In this document: positions 22,774 to 37,700 of the stretch, piece by piece | How positions within the stretch are numbered: position 1 is the first letter of the stretch | Layout: each line of letters starts with the position of its first letter | Source of the DNA: Cyprinodon diabolis | Lineage: Eukaryota > Chordata > Actinopteri > Cyprinodontiformes > Cyprinodontidae | Reading direction: 5' to 3' | Length of the DNA: 64,000 nucleotides | Assembly: GCA_030533445.1 (NCBI GenBank) | Contig: CM060081.1 | Span: forward strand, 1,569,315 to 1,633,314 | The notes under the pieces: generated by a model | Told to the model about the DNA's origin: nothing | Seen by the model: only the letters and a program-made list of their open reading frames with translations | Databases searched by the model: none | Translations under genes and position numbers: made by a program

Positions 22774-25700
22774 CTGTGGACAGAGAAAGACGGTCAACCT
22801 CCATCCGTTTCACCTCCATGTCACCATTCCTGATCTACCGCTTTCATATCTGAGTCTTGTGGTTAAATGTTTTTTTTTTGTGTTTTTTTTAACAGTGTCC
22901 TGTCTGGCAAGGTGGCAATAAGAATAATTGTCTTGATGCCAAAAGGAGCCCAACAGATTTTACTTTCACAAGTGGAGCAGTATGGCAATTGCCATACTGC
23001 TCCACTTGTTTCATGCATATAAATTGCTTTATTATAATTATGCAGGGAGTTTTACAGTTTATATGGACACTGCAATGTAAGTAGAGCAGAAAAACTGAAG
23101 AAGAAAAAGGAAAAAGAAAAAGAAAAAAGAAAAAAAAAAGGACAAAAGATGAAAGAAAGAGGAGAAAGGAGACAATGACAAAACATTTTCAGTCTGCTTC
23201 ATCACCTGTAACGAGATGAAAAAAGAACAGCACAACCAAAAGACACGGTACGAGATATACAATAAAGCAACACCTTGAAACTATCGCTAAAGTAATATTA
23301 TTAAGTCTGACATGTACTCTGTTACCTGAACATATGAATGTGGGGTTTCTGTTTGGAAGTGAATCTCTAAGTACCTGAAGCCAAGCACCTGTAGTTGTTT
23401 GTGAGGGTGAACTTGTGCATGTAAAGTTTTAACCATAGAAAAAATGCTCAATAGTGGTTGTGGAGAGCCGGAGAGGCGCCCCCCCCCAGAGCACTGAGTC
23501 CAGCGCCGGGAGACCCAAAGCCCCAGGCGCCCAAAGGGACCCCAGAAGCGAAGGCACCAAGGCGGGGCCAGCCCCGGAAATCAGACCCCCACCAAGGGAG
23601 GAGGAGAGACAGCCACGAAGAAGCCCCCCAGCCACCGCCATGTCGGCGCCCCGGGGAGCCGCGGGGACGAGTCCGAGGGCCCCGCCGGCAGCCGGCCACC
23701 CTGAAGTAGGGCCGGGCACCGAACACCAGCCCCCCCACGGCACCGACCGAAACGCCCCAGCCCCACAGAGCACCGAAACACGCCCCGCCCCCCGGCACCA
23801 AGCCCCGGCGACCGGCCGCAACACCCACCGCGACCGCACCACCCAGGAAAAACACACAGGCGGCCCCGCCCGTGGCCGGGGCCCACGCGCATCCGCCGCG
23901 AACCGGCCGCGAGCGCCGCGGGACCCCGCCAAAAGCGCAGCCCCACCCCACCAAGACCGACGCCAACAGCGCGCAACGCAACACACCGCGCACAGAATCA
24001 ACCCAAGAGCAGAAAAGCCGCCCGGCACAAAACCGCAAGAAGAGCAGACCGCAGCCGGCGCAACCACCCCCCCCCCCCAGCAGCCCGAGGGGCAGCACAA
24101 AGCCAGAGCAGAGCGAACCACGCCGCTCCCCCACCGGACGAAGCCAAAGCAGCACAGCCACGTCCGCCGCCCGCACCAGGCCCTGACACGCGGCCAGAGC
24201 AGCTCCGCCGCCCCAGCCCCCCAACGCGCACCGGCCAGAGCCACTCCAACCCCCCACCCTTCCCGCAGCCTCACCCGCCGCGATCAGCGGGAACAGAGCA
24301 GCTCCGCCATGCCTCCAAGAGGGAAAACCCACCCACTACCCAGTCAGCGCAGACACCCCGCCCACACCGGCCCCCCAACACCACCCCCGCCGGAGCCGCC
24401 CAGACCCCCACACACCCGCGGCACGCCGCCAGCAGGACCCCCATCCAGCAGGCCAGCCCGCCCCCCGAGAAAACAGACATGCCATACTCCCCAAAGAGAA
24501 AAAAAAAAAAAAAGGAGCCCCCCCAATGCGACAGTGGACACCAGACACCGACCCGCCCGCAACCGCTCCCCCCCACTGAGGAAGAAAAAGAAAAGTGGTT
24601 AAATGTGACGCCATCAATGTTCCCTCACCCAGGTCTTTGCCAAATCCGGACTGTTTGAATCCTCCAAAAGGTGCGGCCACATCCGTTTTGTTGTAAGTGT
24701 TGACGAAAACGGTGCCGGCGTTGAGCCGCTCGCTAACGTACAGAGCTTTGCTGATGTCCCGCGTGAAAACGCCTGAAGCCAGGCCGTATTCTGTAGCATT
24801 GGCCCTCCTGAGGACATCGTCCACCTCGCTGAGGGAAGACGGGAGGAGAAAACCACCAGATCAAACTGCTTTCTGTGTATGATCTGATAAGGTGCACAGA
24901 GAAGCCTTAGATTGTAGCTTACCCGCTCCTGAACTTGGAAATGATCATGACTGGACCAAAAGACTCTTCTTTAGCGATGAACATGTGGTCCTGGACATCA
25001 GTAAACACCGTGGGCTCAAAGAAGAAACCTGGAAGCAGGAGGGAAAACGAACCACAGCTTTACTCCTAGGACAACAATATAGTCCAGGTGGTGACCTTCC
25101 AGGTCCTGCTGCTCACCTGCTCGCTGCACCTGTTTGCCACCATAGATGAGGGTGGCCCCCTCCTTCACACCCATCTGGCAGTACTCCAACAGTTTGTCCA
25201 GATGGGCTTTGTGATTCTGAGGGCCGTGGTCTGTGGAGCGGTCCAGCGGATCACCGATCTTCATCTTCTTAACCTCCTCCACCTGGAAAATGTAAAAAGG
25301 ATCGTTTTACTGAGGTCCATAAAGCATATTTCAAATGTTCTTTTTTTCTGAATAGAGGCATGATGGTGTCCTTCTCATCAAACCAGACCTGATTGTCACG
25401 TCTCTCTGGGTTTTTATTGATTTCTTTCATTGGTTCTTTTTTTTTTATTGAACAATTAATTAAAAAACTCCTTTAGTTATTTTAGAGCATTTATGTCTCT
25501 ACATGTTTGTTTAGGAGGATTATTGAGGGTCAGTTGGGTCTCCTCAGATTTATAGGGACCCCCTTACTGGCCGTAGAAGGCGAGAATTAGAAATTTCCTG
25601 CAGACATAATTCTTTAGAGATTGGCCTGATCAGTTAAATATTTGGCCCTGGCAGTACTGCAACCTGCAGGGGACAATCGGTGTAAATGTTCTATTGTTGC

Positions 25701-28700
25701 CGGGTTAAGTGTGAAAAGAGCTGACCCGGTAATTTACTGCATGTGTTAAAAGTGCTAATTGTTGTTTGACCAGGTAATCTGAGGTAATCTGTGTTGTAAT
25801 CTATGTCTGTTCAAGTGGATAACTCACAGCATTCCTATATATATAAATATTGGGGATAAATAACTTCCATCTAACCATTTTCTGTCAACTCCAGCAGGGG
25901 CGGCGAGGGGTGCTGGTGCCTAGGGCTGGGTATTTTCGCCAAAGTCCTGAATCAATTCAACTTTGATTCATACAGTTCTAAATCGATTAATTTCGATTCA
26001 GTCTGTTTTTACAATAATGAAAGTGGTTCAACTGTGTTTCAAAATACTCATGTATTTTGTTTTTTCCTGTCACATTAAAAGCAAAGTGCAAACTTGTAAA
26101 TCAGACAGACATCGGAGTACCCAGAGAAAACCCACGCATGCTCAGGGAGAACATGCAAACTCCATACAGAAAGACCCCGGGGCTGTTAAACATTTAGTTT
26201 TGTTAAAACTTTAACAAACTAAGTATTTATCTAGCACAAACCTAACTAGATATTTAATTTGCAAATCAAATATTTAGTTTATTTAATAAATATTTAACTT
26301 GGGCTAAGCATTTATTTAAAAAACTGAGTATTTAGTTTGGAAAATAAATATTTATCTTGCGGACAATTTTTTCAACTAAATATTTAGTTTGGAACCTTGA
26401 TTTTCATAAATGAATGAGTGAAAAAAATAACTTAAAATAAATAACCCCTTATTTATCACTTAAAAACAGGCTAAACTTTACAAACAGGCCCCTTATGGTT
26501 CTGCTTTAAGCTTAGAACCGGCCTGGGACGTACCACTTTGTTCACAAAGCGGTCGTGGATGGTTTCCTCCACAAACAGGCGGCCAGCGGCGATGCAGTTC
26601 TCCCCTTTGTTGAAGAACACGGAGCTCATGCCCTGAAATCAAGAGCAGATCTGGGTTAGTTCTGCAAACCAAGGAGCCATGATGGAGGAGGCGGCCCCTG
26701 CAAAAACGCACCATGCGCACGGCCTTGTCCATGTCACAATCATCGAAGATGATGAGAGGAGATTTCCCTCCCAGCTCCAAGGAGACCTTCTTCACGTTGC
26801 TGACTGCACAGCTTTGGATGAGGGGGAGCACAGACAGACTTCAGCTGTTTTCATTAAAAACAAAGAGTTTTATCCAGGGGCGTCTCTCACCTCTTCATGA
26901 TGTGTTTCCCGATCTCTGTAGAACCCGTAAAGCCCAGTTTCCGGACATTTGGATGGTCGGACAGACGCTGGCCCACCAGAGCACCTAAAGAGAAGGAGAA
27001 GCTTCAGGAAAAGGTCTAGTTTTACTTCAGGCGAGTATGACGAGCGCTCTGAGGGATACCTGATCCAGGCAGGATGTTAACCACCCCTTTAGGCAGCCCC
27101 GCTCTGGCTGCCAGTTCAGCAAACTTCAGCGCCGTGAGCGGAGTGACCTGGAAACCAGAGGATCCAAATGAAGGAGACATCTTCAGGATGTCCGCGTGCG
27201 TACAGGACTAATCCTACCTGAGCCGGTTTGAGGACCACAGTGTTCCCCGCCGCCAGGCAGGCGGCCGTCTTCCAGGCCAGCATCATCAGTGGGTAGTTCC
27301 AGGGAATCACGATGGCGCACACCCTAAGGAAAGCAGGGGAGGGAGTTACCTGGGCCGTAATGGTGCACTGATGGGCTGTAACCGATTGTGTAACGACACA
27401 ATTAGCTCGTAAGCAATATTATCTGGGTGGGCCCCATATGAAGTACAACACGTGATAAAGGTTCAGGATACGGCAACAGTTCCATAAATCGACCAAGAAG
27501 ATACAATTATGCAATTCTCTGTAGTATATGATCACACATCACACACAGAAAAATAGTGACTGCGCACCTTGAATAGAACCATTGGTCACAGCGCACCACC
27601 ACATGACAAGCCATCAGGCTAGCTTGAGCTTCACAGCTCCCCTCCTCACCCACCCTCTGTCCATTCATCTCCTGGTCGCCATCTTTTCTGACTGTAGCAG
27701 CAACGTCCACCTCTCCCTTTTTGGTTCTTTGAAAGAACGTGATTATTTTGTTTATCTTGAAGTTTGCAGACGACACCACGGTGGTGGGCCTCATCAGTGA
27801 TGACAACAACCGGCGGACTGGTGCAGAGATAACAGCCTGATCCTGAAGGTGGAGAAGACCAAGGAGATCATGGTGGACTTCAGGAAGAACCGGCCTAACC
27901 ACGCTCCACTGCTCATCAAAAGCTCAGTCTCTTCAGTATGAGGAGGGTTGCAGAAGAATATTTTGCACAATTACATCTGCAAATAGACTTCCTAGTCTAC
28001 AATTGCGTAGGGGGCCACCAGGTGTCAGTGACGGGGCCCCTAAGAGGTCGGGGGCCCTTAAGAAACTGCAGCCTCTGCTTAATAATAGTTATGCCATTGA
28101 CTGTAACCATCATATGACCCACGGACAGTGACAACATAACTGCTGTTTCTGTAAAGCTGCACAGCTACCACCAAGATCTATGCAGCTAGCACCTAGATCT
28201 ATTCAGCGAGCACCTGGATCTATTCAGCTAGCACCTAGATCTATTCAGCTAGAACCTAGATCTATTCAGCTAGAACCTAGATCTATACAGCTAGCACCTA
28301 GATCTATTCAGCTAGCACCCAGATCTATACAGCTAGCACCCAAATCTATTCAGCTAGCACCTAGATCTATTCAGCTAGAACCTAGATCTATACAGCTAGA
28401 ACCTAGATCTATTCAGCTAGCACCCAGATCTATACAGCTAGCACCCAGATCTATTCAGCTAGCACCTAGATCTATTCAGCTAGCACCCAGATCTATACAG
28501 CTAGCACCCAGATCTATTCAGCTAGCACCTAGATCTATACAGCTAGCACCTAGATCTATTCAGCTAGCACCCAGATCTATACAGCTAGCACCCAGATCTA
28601 TTCAGCTAACACCTAGATCTATTCAGCTAGCACCTAGATCTATTCAGCTAGCACCTAGATCTATTCAGCTAGCACCAAGATCTATTCAGCTAGCACCCAG

Positions 28701-31700
28701 ATCTTTACAGCTAGCACCTAGATCTATTCAGCTAGCACCTAGATCTATACAGCTAGCACCTAGATCTATTCAGCTAGCACCCAGATCTATACAGCTAGCA
28801 CCTAGATCTATGCAGCTACCACCTAGATCTATTCAGCTAGCACCCAGATCTATACAGCTAGCACCTAGATCTATTCAGCTAGCACCTAAATCTATTCAGC
28901 TAGCACCTAGATCTATTCAGCTAGCACCCAGATCTATACAGCTAGCACCTAGATCTATGCAGCTACCACCTAGATCTATTCAGCTAGCACCTAGATCTAT
29001 TCAGCTAGCACCTAGATCTATGTAGCTACCACCTAGATCTATTCAGCTAGCACCTAGATCTATGCAGCTACCACCTAGATCTATACAGCTAGCACCTAGA
29101 TCTATTCAGCTAGCACCCAGATCTATACAGCTAGCACCTAGATCTATGCAGCTACCACCTAGATCTATTCAGCTAGCACCTAGATCTATTCAGCTAGCAC
29201 CTAGATCTATGCAGCTACCACCTAGATCTATGCAGCTACCACCTAGATCTATTCAGCTAGCACCTAGATCTATTCAGCTAGCACCTAGATCTATATAGCT
29301 AACACCTAGATCTATTCAGCTAGCACCTAGATCTATACAGCTAGCACCCAGATCTATACAGCTAGCACCTAGATCTATTCAGCTAGCACCTAGATCTATT
29401 CAGCTAGCACCCAGATCTATACAGCTAGCACCTAGATCTATACAGCTAGCACCTAGATCTATTCAGCTAGCACCCAGATCTATACAGCTAGCACCTAGAT
29501 CTATGCAGCTAGCACCTAGATCTATTCAGCTAGCACCCAGATCTATACAGCTAGCACCTGGATCTATACAGCTAGCACCTAGATCTATACAGCTAGCACC
29601 TAGATCTATTCAGCTAGCACCCAGATCTATACAGCTAGCACCTAGATCTATGCAGCTACCACCTAGATCTATGCAGGTACCACCTAGATCTATTCAGCTA
29701 GCACCCAGATCTATTCAGCTAGCACCTAGATCTATGCAGCTACCACCTAGATCTATTCAGCTAGCACCTAGATCTATTCAGCTAGCACCTAGATCTATGC
29801 AGCTACCACCTAGATCTATACAGCTAGCACCTAGATCTATTCAGCTAGCACCCAGATCTATACAGCTAGCACCTAGATCTATGCAGCTACCACCTAGATC
29901 TATGCAGCTACCACCTAGATCTATTCAGCTAGCACCTAGATCTATTCAGCTAGCACCTAGATCTATGCAGCTACCACCTAGATCTATTCAGCTAGCACCT
30001 AGATCTATTCAGCTAGCATCAAGATCTATACAGCTAGCATCTAGATCTATACAGCTAGCACCTAGATTAATGCAGCTACCACCTAGACCTATGCAGCTAC
30101 CACCTAGACCTATGCAGCTACCACCTAGATCTATGCAGCTACCACCTAGACCCATGCAGCTACCACCTAGACCTATGCAGCTAGCACCTAGATCTATGCA
30201 GGTACCACCTAGATCTATGCAGCTACCACCTAGACCTATGCAGCTAGCATCTAGACCTATGCAGCTAGCACCTAGATCTATTCAGCTAGCATCTAGACCT
30301 ATGCAGCTAGCACCTAGATCTATTCAGCTAGCATCTAGACCTATGCAGCTACCACCTAGATCTATTCAGCTAGCACCTAGATCTACACAGCTAGCACCTA
30401 GATCTATTCAGCTAGCACCCAGATCTATACAGCTAGCACCTAGATCTATGCAGCTTCCACCTAGATCTATTCAGCTAGCACCCAGATCTATACAGCTAGC
30501 ACCTAGATCTATACAGCTAGCACCTAGATCTATACAGCTAGCACCTAGATCTATTCAGCTAGCACCCAGATCTATACAGCTAGCACCTAGATCTATGCAG
30601 CTACCACCTAGATCTATGCAGCTACCACCTAGATCTATTCAGCTAGCACCTAGATCTATTCAGCTAGCACCTAGATCTATGCAGCTACCACCTAGATCTA
30701 TTCAGCTAGCACCTAGATCTATTCAGCTAGCACCTAGATCTATGCAGCTACCACCTAGATCTATACAGCTAGCACCTAGATCTATTCAGCAAGCACCCAG
30801 ATCTATACAGCTAGCACCTAGATCTATGCAGCTACCACCTAGATCTATGCAGCTACCACCTAGATCTATTCAGCTAGCACCTAGATCTATTCAGCTAGCA
30901 CCTAGATCTATGCAGCTACCACCTAGATCTATGCAGCTAGCACGTAGATCTATTCAGCTAGCACCTAGATCTATGCAGCTACCACCTAGATCTATTCAGC
31001 TAGCACCTAGATCTATTCAGCTAGCACCCAGATCTATACAGCTAGCATCTAGATCTATACAGCTAGCACCTAGATTAATGCAGCTACCACCTAGCCCTAT
31101 GCAGCTACCACCTAGACCTATGCAGCTACCACCTAGATCTATGCAGCTACCACCTAGACCCATGCAGCTAGCATCTAGACCTATGCAGCTACCACCTAGA
31201 CCTATGCAGCTAGCACCTAGATCTATGCAGCTAGCACCTAGACCTATGCAGTTACCACCTAGACCTATGCAGCTACCACCTAGATCTATGCAGGTACCAC
31301 CTAGACCTATGCAGCTACCACCTAGACCTATGCAGCTAGCACCTAGACCTATGCAGCTAGCATCTAGACCTATGCAGCTACCACCTAGATCTATGCAGGT
31401 ACCACCCAGACCTATGCAGCTAGCACCTAGATCTATGCAGCTAGCACCTAGACCTATGCAGTTACCACCTAGACCTATGCAGCTACCACCTAGATCTATG
31501 CAGGTACCACCTAGAGCTATGCAGCTAGCACCTAGATCTATGCAGCTAGCACCTAGATTAATGCAGCTACCACTTAGATCTATGCAGCTACCACCTAGAC
31601 CTATGCAGCTACCACCTAGATCTATGCAGCTACCACCTAGACCTATGCAGCTACCACCTAGATCTATGCAGATACCACCTAGATCTATGCAGCTAGCACC

Positions 31701-34700
31701 TAGATCTATGCAGCTACCACCTAGATCTATGCAGCTACCACCTAGACCTATGCAGCTACCACCTAGATCTATGCAGCTAGCACCTACACCTATGCAGCTA
31801 CCACCTAGACCTATGCAGCTACCACCTAGACCTATGCAGCTAGCACCTAGATCTATGCAGGTACCACCTAGATGTATGCAGCTAGCACCTAGACCTATGC
31901 AGCTAGCACCTAGATCTATGCAGGTACCACCTAGATCTATGCAGCTAGCACCTAGACCTATGCAGCTAGCACCTAGACCTATGCAGCTACCACCTAGACC
32001 TATGCAGCTAGCACCTATACCTATGCAGCTAGCACCTAGACCTATGCAGCTACCACCTAGACCTATGCAGCTAGCACCTAGACCTATGCAGGTACCACAT
32101 AGATCTATGCAGCTACCACCTAGACCTATGCAGCTACCACCTAGACCTATGCAGCTAGCACCTAGATCTATGCAGGTACCACCTAGATCTATGCAGCTAC
32201 CACATAGATCTATGCAGGTACCACCTAGACCTATGCAGCTAGCACCTAGATCTATGCAGGTACCACCTAGATCTATGCAGCTACCACCTAGACCTATGCA
32301 GCTAGCACCTAGACCTATGCAGCTAGCATCTAGACCTATGCAGCTACCACCTAGATCTATGCAGCTAGCAACTAGACCTATGCAGCTACCACCTAGATCT
32401 ATGCAGCTAGCACCTAGACCTATGCAGCTACCACCTAGATCTATGCAGGTACCACCTAGACCTATGCAGCTAGCACCTAGATCTATGCAGCTAGCACCTA
32501 GACCTATGCAGTTACCACCTAGACCTATGCAGCTACCACCTAGATTTCAATTCAATTCAGTTTATTTATATAGCGCCAAATTCACAACACATGTCATCTC
32601 AAGGCACTTTACAGTTCAACCAGATCATACAGTCAAATTGATACAAAGTTTTCTATCTAAGGAAAACCAGTTGATTGCATTGACTCATTGACTCAAATAC
32701 AATCCCTCACACTAAGCATGCTTGTAGCGACAGTGGAGAGGAAAAACTCCCTTTTAACAGGAAGAAACCTCCAGCAGAACCAGGCTCAGTGTGAGCGGCC
32801 ATCTGCCAAGGCCGACTGGGGTTCAAGGAGACAGAAGCAGAGATACAAAAAGCAGCTGTAAAAGGCGACCCCGTCCAGGAAACACACAGCCTGGCAGACG
32901 AGCTCCAAGGCAGCTCCCATGCCAGAGGATGAAGAGAGCACATCCACCCAGCCACGGCCAGAGAAACAGGACCACACTGGAAGACAGGCCGATCTCCAAC
33001 ATCTACAAACAAGGGTGTTGATGGAAGCAGCACAGCTGATGTTTCTTTCCTGGATGACGTCACAGCCAAACAGGAATAGACGAGGCAAAGCTACTCTGAG
33101 GAAAAGCAGAGAGAGCAGAAGGTTAGAGATTGAACAAACAGATTCTGCAGAATAGGAGAACAGAGAGAGAATGAAGCAGAATGATGAAATGGGGGTCCCT
33201 ATGTCCTCCAAAAGTCTAAGCCTATAGCAGCATAACTATAGAGAGAGAGCTCAGGATAACCTGGGCCACCCTAACTATAAGCTTTATCAAAAAGGAAAGT
33301 TTTAAGCCTAGTCTTAAAAGTAGACAGGGTGTCTGCCTCACGGACTAAAACTGGTAGTTGGTTCCACAGGAGAGGAGCCTGATAACTAAAAGATCTGCCT
33401 CCCATTCTACTTTTAGAAATTCTAGGAACCACTAGTAAACCTGCAGATTGAGAGCGAAGTGCTCTGTTAGGAACATAAGGAACAATCAGATCTCTGATAT
33501 AAGATGGAGCTTGGCCATTTAAGGCTTTATATGTGAGAAGGAGGATTTTAAATTCTATTCTTGATTTAACAGGAAGCCAATGAAGAGAAGCCAGGATAGG
33601 AGAGATATGATCTCTCTTTTTAATTTTCATCAGAACTCTGGCTGCAGCATTTTGGATCAGCTGAAGGCTTTTAACTACAGTTTGTGGACTTCCTGATAGT
33701 AAAGAATTACAATAGTCCAGCCTTGAAGTAACAAATGCATGGACTAGTTTCTCAGCATCACCCCTGGACAGGAGATTTCTAATTTTTGCAATGTTCCTCA
33801 GATGAAAGAAGGAAATTCTAGAAACGTCTTTGATCTGGGATTTAAATGACAGGTCCTGATCAAAAATAACACCAAGATTTTTTACTTTATTATCTGAAAT
33901 CAGTTTAATCCCATCCAAATGAAGTGACTGGCTAATCAGCTTCTTTTTCAGAGACTCTGGTCCAAAGACTATAACTTCTGTTTTGTCTGCATTCAGAAGC
34001 AGAAAGTTAAGAGTCATCCAGGTTTTTATGTCTTCAGACATGCCTGTAATCTATGTAATGGGTTAGCTTCATCTGGATTTATAGACAGATATAGCTGGGT
34101 ATCATCAGCATAACAGTGGAAATTAATCCCATGTTGTCTAATAACTCTACCAATTGGGAGCATGTATAAAGTAAAGAGAATTGGTCCTAGCACTGATCCC
34201 TGTGGTACTCCACAGGTAACCTTTGAGCGTGTTGAAGATCTATCATTAACATAAACAAACTGAATTCGATCAGATAGATAAGATTTAAACCAGTCTAGTG
34301 CTGTTCCTTTAATTCCAACAAAATATTCAAGTCTTTCTAAAAGAATATTATGGTCAACTGTATCAAATGCAGCACTAAGATCCAACAGGACGAGCACAGA
34401 TACAAGTCCATTATCTGAGGCCATGAGAATATCATTAGTGACTTTCACCAGAGCTGTTTCAGTGCTATGATGAGCTCTAAAGCCAGACTGAAACTCTTCA
34501 AAAAGTTCATTATGGTGTAAGTGGTCGCAAACTTGTTTGGCAACTACTTTCTCAAGAATTTTGGATAAGAAAGGAAGATTGGATATAGGTCTATAATTAA
34601 CCAAGTCATCTGGGTCAAGAGACGGTTTCTTAAGCAGAGGTTTAATTACAGCAACCTTAAAAGCTTTAGGTACATATCCCTGTAACAGAGATAGATTAAT

Positions 34701-37700
34701 CACATCTAAAATGGAGGAGGAGATCAAAGGGAATACCTCCTTAAATAACCTGGTTGGAACTGGATCTAACATCCAAGTTGAAGGCTTAGATGAAGACAAT
34801 AATTTTGCTAATTCAGAAAGTTCAACTGGATCAAAGCAGTCTAAACCCGGTTCAGATTCCATGACTACCTCAGGTACAATCGCGGATAGAGGAGTGCTTA
34901 TGATCTTATTTTTAATAAGATCAATCTTATTTATAAAGAATCCCATAAAATCATTGCTGTTAAGAGCAGGTGGAATGGACGGTTCAACAGAGCTATGGCT
35001 CTGGGTGAGTTTGGCAACTGTATTAAAAAGAAATCTAGGATTATTCTTATTCTCCTCTATTAATGAGGAGAAGTATGCTGCTCTTGCTTTACAAAGGGTC
35101 CTCTTATACAGCAGTAAACCATTTTTCCAGACTAGGAAGGACTCCTGCAGGCCTGTGGAGCGATATTTTCTCTCCAGTTTCCTAGCATTTTGCTTCAAAG
35201 TACGCAGCTCTGCATTAAACCAAGGAGCAAGCTTTCTATTTTTAACGGTTTTCATTTTCAAGGGAGCTGCGTTGTCTAAGGCAGTACGCAGAGAACTAGC
35301 AACCCCATCAACAAAATCATCAACCTGTGAAGGGGAATAAGCTATACTTTTGCACTCTGCAGCACTGCTCAGCGACACAGAAGAGAGAGAAAGTGAAGCC
35401 GATTCTTTAAAATTTATAACTGCACTATCTGATAAAGATCTACTAAAATTGAACCTTCTTTTGGGGGAGGAGAACTCTGTTAAAGTAATCCTGAAGGTTA
35501 TTAGAAAGTGGTCAGAGAGGACAGGGTTGTGAGGAAATACTGTTATTTCTTCACATTCTATGCCGTATGTCAGCACAAGATCCAAAGTATGAAGATGAGA
35601 ATGTGTGGGACTATTCACATTTTGAACAAAGCCAATAGTGTCTAAGATAGCATTAAAGGCTGCTCTTAAGCTATCGCCTTCAATGTCAGCATGGATGTTA
35701 AAATCTCCCACTATGATGACCCTGTCAGTATTTAATACCAAATCAGGTACCACCTAGACCTATGCAGCTACCACCTAGACCTATGCAGCTAGCACCTAGA
35801 CCTATGCAGCTAGCACCTAGATCTATGCAGCTAGCACCTAGACCTATGCAGCTACCACCTAGATCTATGCAGGTACCACCTACATCTATGCAGCTAGCAC
35901 CTACACCTATGCAGCTACCACCTAGATCTATGCAGGTACCACCTAAACCTATGCAGCTAGCACCTAGATCTATGCAGCTAACACCTAGACCTATGCAGCT
36001 ACCACCTAGACCTATGCAGCTACCACCTAGACCTATGCAGCTACCACCTAGACCCAAGCAGCTAGCACCTAGACCTATGCAGCTACCACCTAGACCTATG
36101 CAGCTACCACCTAGATCTATGCAGGTACCACCTAGATCTATGCAGCTAGCACCTAGACCTATGCAGCTACCACCTAGACCTATGCAGCTACCACCTAGAT
36201 CTATGCAGCTACCACCTAGACCTATGCAGCTACCACCTAGACCTATGCAGCTACCACCTAGACCTATGCAGCTAGCACCTAGACCTATGCAGCTACCACC
36301 TAGACCTATGCAGCTAGCACCTAGATCTATGCAGCTAACACCTAGACCTATGCAGCTACCACCTAGACCTATGCAGCTACCACCTAGACCTATGCAGCTA
36401 CCACCTAGACCCAAGCAGCTAGCACCTAGACCTATGCAGCTACCACCTAGACCTATGCAGCTACCACCTAGACCTATGCAGCTACCAACTAGATCTATGC
36501 AGCTACCACCTAGATCTATGCAGGTACCACCTAGATCTATGCAGCTACCACCTAGATCTATGCAGGTACCACCTAGACCTATGCAGCTAGCACCTAGATC
36601 TATGCAGCTAGCACCTAGACCTATGCAGTTACCACCTAGACCTATGCAGCTACCACCTAGATTTCAATTCAGTTCAGTTTATTTATATAGCGCCAAATTC
36701 ACAACACATGTCATCTCAAGGCACTTTACAGTTCAACCAGATCATACAGTCAAATTGATACAAAGTTTTCTATCTAAGGAAAACCAGTTGATTGCATTGA
36801 CTCATTGACTCAAATACAATCCCTCACACTAAGCATGCTTGTAGCGACAGTGGAGAGGAAAAACTCCCTTTTAACAGGAAGAAACCTCCAGCAGAACCAG
36901 GCTCAGTGTGAGCGGCCATCTGCCAAGGCCGACTGGGGTTCAAGGAGACAGAAGCAGAGATACAAAAAGCAGCTGTAAAAGGCGACCCCGTCCAGGAAAC
37001 ACACAGCCTGGCAGACGAGCTCCAAGGCAGCTCCCATGCCAGAGGATGAAGAGAGCACATCCACCCAGCCACGGCCAGAGAAACAGGACCATACTGGAAG
37101 ACAGGCCGATCTCCAACATCTACAAACAAGGGTGTTGATGGAAGCAGCACAGCTGATGTTTCTTTCCTGGATGACGTCACAGCCAAACAGGAATAGACGA
37201 GGCAAAGCTACTCTGAGGAAAAGCAGAGAGAGCAGAAGTTTAGAGATTGAACAAACAGATTCTGCAGAATAGGAGAACAGAGAGAGAATGAAGCAGAATG
37301 ATGAAATGGGGGTCCCTATGTCCTCCAAAAGTCTAAGCCTATAGCAGCATAACTATAGAGAGAGAGCTCAGGATAACCTGGGCCACCCTAACTATAAGCT
37401 TTATCAAAAAGGAAAGTTTTAAGCCTAGTCTTAAAAGTAGACAGGGTGTCTGCCTCACGGACTAAAACTGGTAGTTGGTTCCACAGGAGAGGAGCCTGAT
37501 AACTAAAAGATCTGCCTCCCATTCTACTTTTAGAAATTCTAGGAACCACTAGTAAACCTGCAGATTGAGAGCGAAGTGCTCTGTTAGGAACATAAGGAAC
37601 AATCAGATCTCTGATATAAGATGGAGCTTGGCCATTTAAGGCTTTATATGTGAGAAGGAGGATTTTAAATTCTATTCTTGATTTAACAGGAAGCCAATGA

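Noticed and set aside
23429..24602. 281-382-codon ORFs in the GC-rich block
   Set aside because: Low complexity, overlapping on both strands, and bounded by genuine aldh1l2 splice sites; likely intronic or repeat DNA.
34711..35340. 209-codon plus-strand ORF repeated in each L2 copy (also 38828-39457 and 50295-50924)
   Set aside because: Antisense shadow of the L2 reverse transcriptase/endonuclease frame.
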